Part shown: one piece after another, positions 23,197 to 34,700 of the stretch | Numbering within the stretch: position 1 is the stretch's first letter | Layout of the letters: the number at the start of each line of letters is the position of its first letter | Assembly (NCBI RefSeq): GCF_003711515.1 | Contig: NW_021167083.1 | Coordinates: forward strand, 1,314,481 to 1,378,480 | From: Sodiomyces alkalinus F11 | Taxonomy: Eukaryota; Ascomycota; Sordariomycetes; Glomerellales; Plectosphaerellaceae | Length of the DNA: 64,000 nt | Direction: 5' to 3' | Notes under the pieces: model-generated | What the model saw: the letters and a program-made list of their open reading frames with translations, nothing else | Database searches by the model: none | Told to the model about the DNA's origin: nothing | Program-made: the position numbers and the translations under genes

Positions 23197-24156
23197 TTTT
23201 TGCTTTGCATATTCCGAGCATTGTTAAAGTATCATATTAGCAGGAGTCTAGACAGACACATGCCGAAACAGGTCCACATTGCGCCCCCCCCCCCCCCCCC
23301 CCCCCCCCCCCGGACGCCGAACGACCGAACATCGCCAGACAGCAATGTCAACTAGCCGTCGCCTAGATATCGTTGTAAATCTGGAAGCGAGGGTCTTATT
23401 GGCCGGGGCACGCGTAGAGGATAACGAGACAGGCCAGGCCCATTAGTAACGGGTCTACGCGTGCCCATTCTCTTCGCGAGCTGATTATGCCTCTTGGTGG
23501 CCACCGACCACCACACCCTTTTCGGGTGGGTAGAACAGTTTTGTACGACCCGAGGATGGCCCAAGGGGTGAAAGTAGGCGCCGGCTGGGAGGAGACACTG
23601 GACGTTTTATCGTCTAGTTGACTCTAGTTCCGAGATTCCAAACTAGAGAGTTATGAGCGCCTAGGGATGGCCCAGGATTGCCCTAGCCAGGACGACAGTC
23701 CCAAGCTACGTAGGAGGAAGGAGAAGACATAGAATAGACGCTGTCGTTCTCCTACAGCTCGGACGAATATGTTTATTCGTATTACTGTCGCCTGAATATT
23801 CATAACCTGCTGGAGAAGCCATTGATGAAGACACGATTCAGAGGACTGAATACCATAGAATTGAAACCTCCCAAACGCCTTGCCCGTTCATGTGCCCCTG
23901 TCATCACCAGACTGTGTTACGACCACTCGCGACGACGGCCCGCCAAAACCAAGAGAATCCCTAAAAGTCCGTGCCTGTAGAAAAAGGAAAAAGGGGGAGA
24001 AAGGCCACCCGACGATCCCTTGCTATCCAACCCTAGAACACCGAAACGAGCGAGGCGAAAGTGCGCCTCAGCTAGCACTTAAGACTTTCGCATTCCTTGG
24101 CCCGAATTTCTGCTCGCAAACCAAGGAAAACAGAAACACATAATGTGGCACAATAA
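23197..24156. other. convergent intergenic region, SEH1 / SPT3
   Basis: 960 bases with no supported gene. It holds a 28-base C run close to the SEH1 stop and a set of short imperfect repeats (GATGGCCCA twice, at about 23554 and 23667; CTAGTT/AACTAG around 23614-23646). SPT3 3' UTR lies at the right end. Confidence 0.5.
23284..23311. repeat. poly-C tract, 28 bases
   Basis: An uninterrupted run of 28 C on the plus strand, 88 bases after the SEH1 stop and therefore probably in its 3' UTR. The length may be unreliable in the assembly. Confidence 0.9.
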
Positions 24157-26147
24157 TTAGAACTACGTAAAGACCGTCAGTCAAGTTTTCATCTTCAAAA
24201 TCGGAAAAAGAGAGAAAAAAAAAGGAAGAAAAATAAGGAAGAAAAAAAAGGAAGAAAAAAAAAGGAAGAAAAAAAAAGGAGGGAAGGAAAGACGTACAAG
24301 ATTCAGAGTCGTGCGGTGCGGCAAGTGAGTATCGTTAAGCATGGCCCTAATCTTCTTGGGCCGAGCCTGCAGCCGCCGAAAAGCCTCCTGCACATGGCGC
24401 GGCTCGACCGGCGTCCTGCCCTCGCTAGGCGGGTCGAACAGCCCCTGCTGGCGTTTCCGCTTCTTCGCCTCGCCGTCCGCCGCGCCGCCCACGCCGCCGC
24501 TCTGGGCCTTGAACAGGTCCTCCTGCTCCTTGACCTTGAGGGCCGTCTCGGTCAGGGTCTGGACCATCTCGAAGGTCAGGAAGCCGAGGATGTCGACAAT
24601 GTCGTCGGACGGCTTGCTGTCCGTCACGATGCCGAAGCCGGCCCACTCGCGGAACCGCTTGCCCTTGCGGTAGGTGAAGGAGGCCTGGCGGTACTCGGAC
24701 CACGTGACGTATTCCTCCCGGGTCATGGCCTTGGTGCGCTCGTCGGCCTTGCGGAGCCGCTGGAGGGTGATGTAGTTCATCTCCTCTTCCTCCTCGTCCT
24801 CCTCGTCGTCGCGCTCGGGCACTTCTTGGTTGTAGAAGGACGCCGGCTCCCAGGGGAGGCCGACCTTGGATTTCTTGTTCTTCTTGGCGGCGTCGTCTAC
24901 GGGGCCGCTGCCGGCGACCACGCCGCCCCCGGGGTCTTCGGCTGCGCCGATGTCGGCGTCGGCGCCTTTGTCGTCCGAGTCTTTCACGTTCTTCCGGACG
25001 TCCTTCCAGGAGAGGAAGGTCCGTAGGCGGGACACCTTGGCTGTATCGTGGCGGATTTGGAAGATGAGGTCGTTGATGCTGATAGATCGAGAACCGCGGC
25101 GGGTGGCTTGTTCGGTACAGTTTCTCAGCTGTCCCGTCTGTCAGCGGATACGAATGCCAATTTGTTTGTATTCATTTTTGGTCCGTTTATGTGTATTGAC
25201 TCACTAGCTCGATGACCTGCTGCCGAACGATGTCCTCGATAATGCTGGTTGTCTCGACTGATGGTTCTCCAGTTTCGCCAGACACGTACATCATCTATTG
25301 AGCCGGATTAGTTCAATCGAGGTCCGGATCGGATCGATCGTTGGTATCGTGCATGCGGATCTTCGGCAGGACGAACGAGGTCTCGGGGGAGATCCCACTC
25401 GGGAGTTTTAGTTGCGCAGGCGAACAGCCTCGTCAAACGCCGTCTGGAGCAGCTCGGGCTCTCCCGACAGACGGGGTCCAGTCTGGCCAACAGCTCTCCT
25501 GAAGCTTCACTGTCATATGGCGGGAGTTGGCTGCGTTCTGCCTCTTGTTCTATGGATGATTCCCGGTTGCTGGTGCGTCTCTCCATGAACGTGATAAACG
25601 GGTTCAGACGTAACGTGACGTAGTTGAAGGATGGTTTCCCATCGACGAGTGAATGAATACCCATTTTTGGCAGGCGACTCGACGGAGTAGAAGTGCATGA
25701 GACGGCTGCCCTCTTCCCGGACCTTGGTATCATCGCTCATCGCTCAAGCTGCTTTGGCAAGACACAGCCATATCCCGTAAAGACCGTAGAATCCCCCCCC
25801 CCCTTGTGAGGCTGCTTCGATGAGAGTTGCTGCCCCATCCTTGCGTCTTGCATCGCCCCTGAAGAAGATAGCCCCCTGACATGGTCTTTTGTCGCAACAA
25901 CAAGACTGCACGATGTGCAGGGCGTCGAGGGATTTGGATATTCAGAAGGAGCAGTCTGCGGAATGAGACAAGACCGTTCTAAAGCCCACCATACAATACA
26001 GCCCGGACGGCATGACAAACCGCCATAGAGGCCGCAATTCTTGGGTAGAAAACAGAACAATCTTCAAGTTGGAAATAAAAACACCATACGCACCTGACTG
26101 ATTTCCTGGCGGTATTTATACGCCTTGTCATTCTTCGACTCGGCCAT
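24157..26147 (-). CDS. SPT3: Spt3, SAGA histone-fold subunit
   Basis: SAGA co-activator subunit that, with Spt8, helps place TBP at Pol II promoters. Coding order is 26147-26094, 25294-25205, 25128-24298 and a 6-base last exon 24162-24157, giving 326 residues (yeast 337). Exon 1 encodes [18 protein letters not shown], directly continued by [17 protein letters not shown] and [13 protein letters not shown], then [14 protein letters not shown]: the Spt3 N-terminal histone fold. The C-terminal half has [13 protein letters not shown], an acidic run, [20 protein letters not shown] and [15 protein letters not shown]. Intron 1 is 799 bp, far longer than any other intron here, and carries protein-like open frames (see findings). 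The C terminus is the weak point: splicing of the polypyrimidine intron gives TTLNLF-stop, while reading through would add a Phe-rich tail ending at 24181. Confidence 0.92.
24204..24290. repeat. purine-rich tandem repeat in last SPT3 intron
   Basis: Imperfect units of GGAAGAAAAAAA (plus strand) repeat about five times. In the SPT3 transcript they form a long pyrimidine tract between donor and branch point. Confidence 0.85.
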
Positions 26148-26828
26148 GGTGATGACGGGTGCCGCCCCCACGGGCGTGAACAAGTTTAAGATGTCGTGTC
26201 GTATTATGTGTAGGGAATCTAAGCGACGGGTTCTTTTCTGAGATGCACGCGTTCCGGAACTTCCCTAGAAAGGGCAAGGAGGATCGTCTTTCGTCTTCAG
26301 GGAGATATGGTGAATGCAGTTATGGATCCGTGGTTCAGTGGTGGCGGGTGGAGGTTCAGAATGAAGTTACAGACCAAGTACGGACGGACTTCCGGGTATG
26401 CGATCTGCTTCGCTGAGTCATCAGAACTGATTATATAATCAGTAACCTTCAATGTTAATTGGCCAATGGCTAATATTCGGCTCCTTTTATGCTCCACCTC
26501 GATGCGTTTTAGGTTCACCCCACCATCAGCCCTCTGTACCTATATCCACTCCCGTCTCTTCTTCACTCAACACTTCAACACTTCAACACTTCATCACTTC
26601 ATCACTTCATCACCAAGTCAACTCGGTTACCTGGCCCAGGTTATCCATATAATAAATCGACATGGTCGTCTCAAGGAGCTCATAAAAAGAACCAGAGCGC
26701 TTCTAATAACATCTATGAAAAGCCAGACCTGACCCAGACGGGTTTAAGACTTGGGCCTTTAGAATTGCCTAAGCATCCTCCTCCATTGCCTGGAGTCCTG
26801 GACGGGCATCCTCTCTTAGGGCATCGCG
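26148..26828. promoter_or_regulatory. divergent promoter, SPT3 / RRN11-like gene
   Basis: A 681-bp region between two divergent start codons. A decanucleotide-like tandem run of CACTTCAA and CACTTCAT units lies at about 26575-26613. No gene was seen. Confidence 0.5.
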
Positions 26829-28295
26829 ATGGACCGGAGAAATGTCTCTAAACGCAAGAGGTCGTCAACATCTACATCCACATCCATATTATCATCTTCC
26901 CAGCCGCATAACCACCCAAGTGACACCATCAATCCTCTGAGCCACACTCCCAGCACTCTCCACCAACTCCATACAGCGGGCTTGTCGGAAGTCGACAACC
27001 TCCCTTCCACTTCCCAGCCCGGGTTCCCACATCAGCCATGGCGAGACCCAACATTGACCACAAAACCAAAGAGGCGCCGCCGGACCAGGAAGAGTCGACA
27101 CTCTTCTCGTACAGGCACAGACACAGAGTCGGGAACCGACGCCGGAACAGATGTCGAGCCGGAAACAGAGTCAGATAGCGGAACAAGTCGCCCCATCTCT
27201 CCCTCCTCGTCTGCCTCAGAACTACCCGATGACAAGTCTTATGCCGCTGAACGTGCCGCCCTCCGACCCCTGGCCCGTTCCATCAGGACGTTCCTATCCC
27301 GGGGCGATATCCCCGCCGCAAAACGCGCCTTCGGTCTGCTCATGCGGTCCAGAATCTCGGGGAAGCCCGTCGATATCCGCCGGAACCACTACTGGGAGCT
27401 CGGCGCCGAAATCCTCATGCGCGAGCGGCCTCTCGAAGAGGAAGAAGAAGATGAAGAAGAACAACGAGACGGAGAGGTGGACGCCGAACAGGACGCCAGC
27501 CAGGAAAGACGCCGCCGCCAACAACACCTCTACCCGCTCCAAAACGTCCCCAGAGTGAGAGAATACTTCGAGACCCTCATCCGGCGTTACCCGCACCACC
27601 TCGGCGCCCGTCGCGCTGCGTCCGCCCTTCAGTTCTACCCTGCTCTCATCAGCTACGAGGTTATCCAATGTCACGCCCGACTAACCATCGCCCTCGCCGA
27701 CTTGGACACCGAAGCCGAAGGCTGGGATGTCTCCCAACGCGAGGAGGGGCCCGAGAGAAGCCCAGGCTACAGTCCCGGCGCGTACACCGACGACGACGAG
27801 GACGAGGACGCAGAAGTGGACCCCTACGCGGATCCTTTCGACCCAGAAAGGGTCGCTCTCCGCCTGCGACGGCGCCACGACCCCGAAGACCGCATCCGTC
27901 GCGCCCGCGACGAGATCTACGGCGACGCCATAGACGCCATGCGCTCGCTCGCGGCGCGCATGGACCGGAAACTCGAGGAGACCACCTTTACGCGGAGCCC
28001 CGAGCTGCTGCGTCTGCGCGGCACCGTGTCGCTCTACATTGCGGACCTGTTCGCGCTCCGGCACGCCTCGGCCTCGTCGTCGGCGGATCAGCTGGATAGG
28101 GAGGCGGAGCAACGAGCCGCTGAGATGGAGGCGGCGCGGACGTTCTTCCGCAAGATGGTGGACTGTGGGGGCCGGCTGGACGCGGCTCTGCGGACGGCTG
28201 TGGGGATGGACGAGGAGGATAGCGAGGAGGAGGAGGTGGTGGCTCTGCCGGCGTTTTCGTCGTTGCCGATTCGAGATGGGAGACCGGGCGGTTAG
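26829..28295 (+). CDS. RNA polymerase I initiation factor Rrn11-like protein
   Basis: Probable core-factor subunit for rDNA transcription in the nucleolus; the assignment is by resemblance of the central block to fungal Rrn11-like proteins. Single exon, 488 residues. Layout: a basic, Ser/Thr-rich, disordered N terminus with KPKRRRRTRKSRH (likely nuclear/nucleolar signal) near residue 80; the conserved block RPLARSIRTFLSRGDIPAAK, RAFGLLMRSR and KPVDIRRNHYWELGAEILMR around 140-200 (TPR-like helices); acidic inserts (EEEEEDEEEQ, DDDEDEDAE); a helical stretch PRVREYFETLIRRYPHH; and a C-terminal helical region with EDRIRRARDEIYGDAIDAM. The tail is acidic. It is convergent with EED: only 154 bases separate the two stop codons, so 3' UTRs probably overlap. 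An orthologue comparison would settle the name; a fungal-specific protein of unknown role is the alternative. Confidence 0.68.
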   Translation: MDRRNVSKRKRSSTSTSTSILSSSQPHNHPSDTINPLSHTPSTLHQLHTAGLSEVDNLPSTSQPGFPHQPWRDPTLTTKPKRRRRTRKSRHSSRTGTDTESGTDAGTDVEPETESDSGTSRPISPSSSASELPDDKSYAAERAALRPLARSIRTFLSRGDIPAAKRAFGLLMRSRISGKPVDIRRNHYWELGAEILMRERPLEEEEEDEEEQRDGEVDAEQDASQERRRRQQHLYPLQNVPRVREYFETLIRRYPHHLGARRAASALQFYPALISYEVIQCHARLTIALADLDTEAEGWDVSQREEGPERSPGYSPGAYTDDDEDEDAEVDPYADPFDPERVALRLRRRHDPEDRIRRARDEIYGDAIDAMRSLAARMDRKLEETTFTRSPELLRLRGTVSLYIADLFALRHASASSSADQLDREAEQRAAEMEAARTFFRKMVDCGGRLDAALRTAVGMDEEDSEEEEVVALPAFSSLPIRDGRPGG

Positions 28296-28449
28296 AAGCG
28301 ACGCCGGCTTCGTTTCTAATTTGCGATGGACGTAAAAAGTACGGACGATATTATATACTCATTCGTCTGGCTTTTGCTGAGTTGCTTATGGGCCTTTTTT
28401 CTTTTCTTTTCCCTTTTTTCTTTTGAACAAAAAGAAATCGCCCCATCGA

Positions 28450-30731
28450 CTACCTACTTCCTCTCTCCCCTTCCAAGACTGCCGCCTCGCGCTTGGAAGG
28501 AGCCCACCGTTGCAGAACGAGCGCAAGGTTGATACTACCCACGATCACGCACCATTCGCCACTAGGGCTCCAGGCCACCTGCCTGCCCACGAAACCCATC
28601 ACCCCGATCGTCTCGACCTTATGCGCCCGCAGCGGCGTGTGCGGACCCCCCGTGTTGTACTTGCCGTCCCACGACTGCAGCGTCTCCTTGTTATACTGCT
28701 CGGCGAGCCCGCCCTCCAGGAGCTGCTCGGCGTCCGTGAGCGTGCCCCTATCGGCGGCCGCCTTGTTCTCCCGCGCCGTGGGTTCCGTCTTGGCCTTTCC
28801 GTCCGCGCCGCGATTCCTGTGGACGATGGGTGCGAGCCAGACGGGCCTCTTGGGAAGACTGCTACTGCTGCTGCTGCCGCCATCAAGCTGCTTTTTCTTG
28901 GCGGCGCGGCCCATGGCGCGTATCCAGTCGTGGTACCCCGTGATCCTCGCGAAATCCCAAAAGAAGATCTTACCGTTCGCGTTGCAGAAGGCGAGGACCG
29001 GGTTCTGACCCGGCACGTGGTGGAGCTTGAACCGCATGAAGAACTGCGGCCCGCAGCCCGGGGTGAAGAAGGTCAGGATGCGGGTGTACTGCGTCGTCTG
29101 CGTCGGGCATTGCTCCGCCGTGTTGGGGACGAAGGCGGACCGGGTCAGCAGGGTGGGGTTGATGGTGGTGGGCGCCGTGTGGGGTGGCGGTGGCGGGTCT
29201 TCTGAGGAGAAGCCCTCGATCCTCCAGAGGACGATGATATCGTCGTGGCATGCTCGTGATAGGATCCAGTCTCCAAAGAATGCGACGCTGTAGTCCGGAA
29301 TCCCACGGTTAACTCCCCTTGAACGCCGGGAAAGAAAGGAAAAAAAAAAGGGGGGGGCAGAGGGGGGGGCGAACCAATCGACCAGGCCACTGTGCACCTC
29401 GTTCGTAGAAAAATGAGGATAATGGACCTCTAGAGGATGGCGCACAGGTTCCTCGGGGAGGTCTGGTAGTGTCCACTGCCATATTTTCTCAGTTCCGAGT
29501 CTGACCATATAAAGGGGGGGGAGAGACCTACCAAGTTGACGACTTGATCGTGGCCTGATGACACGATGTACCGGCCCGTATCATGGTATGCCTGAGATTC
29601 CGAGGGTCAGCTCGATGATTCAAGGTGTACTCGTATTTTATGTCAATAATTTCGCCTCAGGGATGCATCTCACGATAGTTAGCAAGCTCCATTGGTGACC
29701 CTCGCCTCCAAGGATGCAGAGACAGGGCTGCTTGGCGTGGACGGGATCCAAACTCCAGATACGAACGGTAGTGTCGTCGGAAGCAGTGGCTATAATGAGC
29801 GGATTGATCGGAGAAGTGATCAAATCGTTGATGTCCTGCGTGGCTTTAGTTCTTGGTGTCCTCCAGATCATGTTTCCATTGGTATCAAAGGAGGATTTAC
29901 CATGCCATGTCCGATCAAGACCTTATTCAGTTCGTGTCAGCGTGTGTCTATAACCAGTAAGGGATGATTAGTCCTTGGATAGTGAGAGAGAGAGAGCACT
30001 TACATTGACCAGCTTGCCCTCGATAACATCATACACTTTGATCTTGGCATCTTCACCGGCCACGCAGAGGAGCGGTTTGCCCGTTTCCTTTTCCTGCGAC
30101 CAGGTGCAGGTGTAGTTTCTCGCCTCGACCTGTCCAAAGAGTGAGAGTCGTCCAGGACAGACAAGTGTAAATGCAGTCAGTGGAATAGCCGACTTACATC
30201 GTCGTCTCGTATCACCTGCAGAATGGAATATGGCGGAGATGTGTCGTCTTTGGTGTTGTTCGTCAGTCGGCACACGACCACCTGGCAGCAAGAGAGAGAC
30301 ACCTAAAGTCAGAAAAGAAGACAAGAGACAGGCTGGTATATCGCGATATATATCGCGATCATATTCGAGTAAACGCTCACATGTTTCTTGCTGACGGCCG
30401 CAAAGACAGGATCCGCATCTAGAGGTTGATATGGGCAGAACTGGACATCAAAGTACTCTGCATCGATACATCGTTAGTTAATCGGCCACGTATTCCGCCC
30501 CGCGTCGGTTTCATACCAGGGACATTATCTTCTTGGGAGAGGAATCTGGTGTCGTCCTGGCGATGGGATTCGTGTATTAGTATCTCGATTTTTTTTGCGG
30601 CCGCAAATTTCGGTAATCAGAATAAGACGGTCAATGTGCTAAGATGGGTCAGAGGTCTGAGATCTAACCTCGGGAACAAAGGTTACGCGCAACTTGGGCA
30701 GCTCGAAGGGGATGGCCTCCGGTGGTGGCAT
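28450..30731 (-). CDS. EED: EED / ESC homologue, PRC2 WD40 subunit
   Basis: Beta-propeller subunit of Polycomb repressive complex 2, which reads H3K27me3 and stimulates the methyltransferase Kmt6/EZH2 in the nucleus. Ten exons in coding order: 30731-30669, 30556-30517, 30457-30381, 30281-30198, 30129-30004, 29921-29901, 29835-29674, 29591-29532, 29475-29375, 29287-28450. All phases close to give 523 residues. Recognisable steps: YFDVQFCPYQPLDADPVFA; CVAGEDAKIKVYDVIEGKLV; VLIGHGM joined to DINDLITSPINPLIIATAS; SSGHDQVVNLW; HYPHFSTNEVHSGLVDC joined to VAFFGDWILSRACHDDII; FKLHHVPGQNPVLAFCN; and the closing QVAWSPSGEWCVIVG blade. An insert of about 100 residues, with a poly-Ser run, precedes the last blade. 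The intron at 29288-29374 has a G-rich plus strand and a GTTCGC donor. The head is divergent from RPS28. Confidence 0.9.
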
Positions 30732-31302
30732 CGTGAATATGGGCCGTCGTTCTTTAAGGCTGGGACACCAACAGCGCCTTTGCTTAGAGACAGGCCGGCC
30801 AATCTAAGCATTATGCTTTCCCGGGTCCATCTGCCTGAGAGAATAGGTCCGAAGTTCTGTCTTCTGTCCGCATATAAGAATTTGACCGTCGTAAAAGAAG
30901 TTATAATCAGTCAGAATGGTTCGTCTAATTCCTTCTCAGAGACATGAACTGAATGTCTCTTATATCCTGAGCGAAGGTACTTGATGATTGTTCCTGAACG
31001 CGACCCGAGTGCGAGTGGGTGGACCGCATTGTGGCTTGACACCACACAAGCCACTTTCTAAAATAGAGCGGGTCACCAGATCCCCTAGATCACGTGACTT
31101 TAAGCACCAAGCGGGCTCTCCCTCCCAGCCTCGGCGCACGAAACTGGCGAAAGGGAATAACTACAGAAATCCCCACAAAAAAAAAACCGAAACAATCACA
31201 AAGTCGTCGACAGGACTTGCGAAACCACATCCCTCGGACACACTACCCCTCCCCTCGCAAGTTTCCGAAGCGTATTTCTCGCGAACGAAAAATACCGTCA
31301 AA
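30732..31302. promoter_or_regulatory. divergent promoter, EED / RPS28
   Basis: 571 bases between two start codons. It contains ATCACGTGAC at 31089-31098, a palindromic CACGTG (E-box, Cbf1-type) site about 210 bases upstream of the RPS28 ATG. Ribosomal protein genes of several fungi use Cbf1-type sites, so it is a plausible RPS28 element; that is inference. Confidence 0.4.
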
Positions 31303-31764
31303 ATGGATTCTTCCAAGGCTCCCGTCAAGCTTGTCAAGGTCACCCGCGTCCTCGGCCGCACTGGTACGATACAACCACCCATATCCCTCTTTCACGACGG
31401 GCGTTTGGGCTGTGGCGTTCTCGATATAGAAGAAGAAGGAAAAATCGAAGAAACAAGAGAGAAGAGAAATCTAACATGGAGGCAGGCTCTCGCGGTGGCG
31501 TCACCCAGGTTCGCGTCGAGTTCATGGACGACCAGACCCGTTCCATCATCCGTAACGTCAAGGGCCCTGGTACGTCTTCTGCCGTCCCCCGACCTCTGGC
31601 CCCTCCTATGCCCCTTTTGCCTGAGACTCTTTCAAGAGCAAGAAGAATAAAAGAATAAAAGACCAATGCTGATATTTTTTCCCCCCTTCTTCTTTTCTTT
31701 AGTCCGCGAGGATGACATTCTCTGCCTCCTCGAGTCCGAGCGTGAGGCGAGGCGCCTGCGATAA
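31303..31764 (+). CDS. RPS28: 40S ribosomal protein S28 (eS28)
   Basis: Small-subunit ribosomal protein near the mRNA exit site and E site. Exons are 31303-31363, 31486-31569 and 31703-31764, giving 68 residues, the family size. The sequence runs [21 protein letters not shown], then [28 protein letters not shown] and the invariant end [12 protein letters not shown]. Both introns (122 and 133 bp) begin GTACG and interrupt a Gly or Val codon after its first base; short exons and relatively large introns are normal for fungal ribosomal protein genes. The residue after VRE is Asp where many fungi have Gly; this is probably harmless. Confidence 0.97.
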
Positions 31765-34700
31765 GAAAGGAAAGCTACACAAGGGCATTGTGTACGCGAA
31801 CGCGAGGGGCGAATTGGACGACTCGGGATGTTGTTTTCGGGCATGGCATGACCACGCGGTTTTTTTACTCGGGCTATTCATGGGACAGTACGAAAAGGAC
31901 GTGGCATTATGTTCCGATCAAGGGCGTTACGGCGGCGATGCTCGGACCTTTGACTGAAAGAATAGGCATAGGCGCGCTTCGACTCGACTCGGGGGGCCAT
32001 TACCCATCCGGAAAGCCTAAGGTCGAGCCATTCTTTTCGCCTTTGCGAATTTCAAACAATCCATTTGCCGAATTGTACTGTCACCTGCCCTGACGATGGA
32101 GATGTTTAGCCGCCGCGGGAACGTGGGGTGGACGGACTGCCATGTGCCCACGACGGAAGCGGATGTTCTGGCTTTTGGCCCGTGGTTTCCCAAGTGGACC
32201 GGAGAACATAAAAGAAGATCGCCAATGACATTCTCCCCCTGGGAATCCTCGTCCGGTGAATTGTTGGGGGACTAGCTGCGTATCCTCTACGACCTTCCTT
32301 CTACGACCTCCCATTTGCTAGGATCATTTCGGCCAAGTATTTTCTGACCTCGTCGGAGCGGAGTGAAGGTTTCTCTTCCCCGAGCCTCTCTTCAGCTCTC
32401 TTCGCCTGGTGCTGAAATGTCACCCAAGACATCCGTGTAGGCTGAAGACGTAGGTCGTCCTCCCGTCGGCCCCTTCGCGGAGAGGGGCTGCGCCGTCAGG
32501 CGTCTCTTATCAGTCAAGTCTTCTACTCCTTCCGACGTTACTCCATACTTTCGCTTCCGCCGCAGATCAATTGCTCAAAACGGGGCGATAGGAAAGACAA
32601 TGATCCATCGGTTTACATAGGTATCCCATGCCGGCTCTTGCTATCAGCTGCTATTACCAGTAGGAGAGTGAAAGTGACAGTCCTGGGAACTGGACGGAAT
32701 AAACTCCGAGGGGTCGGCACGGTAAAAGTCCGAAGTCTACGACTCAGGGGTCGAGTCGGCAGAATGACAGTTAAGACAACGGAGCAGGGACAGACCGGGC
32801 AGTGGATACATATCAGAAACAATACTAAGCGCGGGTTGTTGCATGGGGCGGATCGACCAGAGTTGGGTTGTTGACTCGTTGGGGGGGGGGGATTGGCACC
32901 TGCACGCCATGGAAGGGTTTCTTTCTTTTCCCCTCTGTTTTCCCCTTATTATTAGAATGTATTATTTAGAGGGTGCGAGTGGCCAAGAACAGCGAACAAA
33001 AGGGGCTTATAGGCGGCGAGCGAGGCGCCGGGATAATTCTCCAACATCAGGTAGCCGAAGCGAGCGTCGATTTGGTTAGACTCAATGCAGTGGGCAGTGA
33101 TCAGGGAGAAGGAGAAAAAAAAAGCCTGTTTTCGAGATGGAGACGACTGCGACTAGTGCTGTCCCAAGACAACAAGACAACTGCCATCACGTCTGGGCCG
33201 GCACGTCCCTTGCAGTAGTGTGGATGGAGTGGATGCGGGATAACACTACGAGGTACGTTGTAGGTCCAGCGAATGCTGGAACGGTAGGTACAGAACCAAA
33301 GCTCATATGGACGCTCTTTACCTCAGGTAGACAGGGTTGAAAAGGGGGGAGGGACGATATCACAAACCGAGGAGGATCGTCTCCCACATCACGCAGGTGC
33401 TAGGGAGGTTTAGGGCTTACAACTATCTGACAAACAGGACAGTATCGGTAGGTACTTTACCTAGAGGAGTAGAGGACGGGGTAATCTGTTGATAAAGCAT
33501 GGGCAGGCTGTCAAACAACGGGCCCATATTTGGTGGCCACCTGCCGAAGCGGGAGACAAAGTGAGTGCTCAGAGATTCCCGCAAAGTACAACGTAGGTAT
33601 TCAAATCAATCCATCGGAGATTAGGAGATTGGGAGATTGGATGCAGGATGAGATGAGAGATTGGACAGACAAAGTTGCGGCCACGGTTGGACGGACCGAA
33701 GATGAGTTGAAATTTGGCAGAAGGCAGTTTATTTCGTACCTTAATAAGATAATTACCTACCTTACCTAGGTAAAGGGACCAGGTTTAGGTTTTTATAAGA
33801 GTACCGCTGATAGCTGTTAGTTACCTTACACTTACAGAGTACAGTCAAGTAATACTTGGGGGTGACGTCAAGTGCCGAATGCCCGATGGTTCGACGACGA
33901 TAAACACGGACGCTGAGCACGGAACACGGAACACGGTAAAGCGAACGTTGCCATCCTCTTAAGGTGCGAATACGCTGTGGTCCCTGCTCGGACGTTCCAC
34001 TATTAGGTAGTGACTCGTTGTCGGTTTAGCGTTAAATGACGGGTAAGGAACAGTTATCCCCCCACTCTGGCATATGACACAGAACACCCTATAGCCACTA
34101 ATTATCGCTAATAAGTGTCCGTGCCAGTCAGCACCGGCCTCCTCTTCTTCAGTGAGAATATGTCGTTACGAGTACGATAACTACCTTAGGTATACGACCA
34201 GTGTTGAAAAGGAGACGAGGAAAGATGAGAGGATATCTTGGTAATTATATGACAAGTCACGTAGGGAACAAATTCTACTCCTCGAACATTTCTAGCAAGG
34301 TTGTAGGGAATAAAGGATGCGGTCCTCGGGTCCTCGACATCCCCGTCATCGCAGGGGCCAAATGCCCCCTGCCTGTACAGAGTTACTTCATTTGTATGCT
34401 TTTTGCTTCTTTGCACGGAGTAAATACTCCTTTGCACGAAGTGAGGTAGGCTCGCGTAAAATGCCTTCCCGCCTCGCCTGACGGCCACACCCATTGGGGA
34501 AGTACACGTAATCTAAGAAAGCAACAAGAGACTTGGCTATTTGCAAGTCTACGCGGTAACAGAACCTGTAGTAGTACTTACTGTGCGTTGTTTGTACTGT
34601 ACTTCTACTCGCCCACCGCCCACCACCCGGCACGGATAAATGTGGCAGTTGTCCATCCGGTCCAACGTCCAATGGGCCCGCATCCCTGCCACACGTCGAT

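Noticed and set aside
26571..26613. Tandem CACTTCAA/CACTTCAT units considered as a CRISPR-like or minisatellite array
   Set aside because: Units are about 8-10 bases with no spacers, in a eukaryotic promoter region; this is ordinary simple-sequence repetition.
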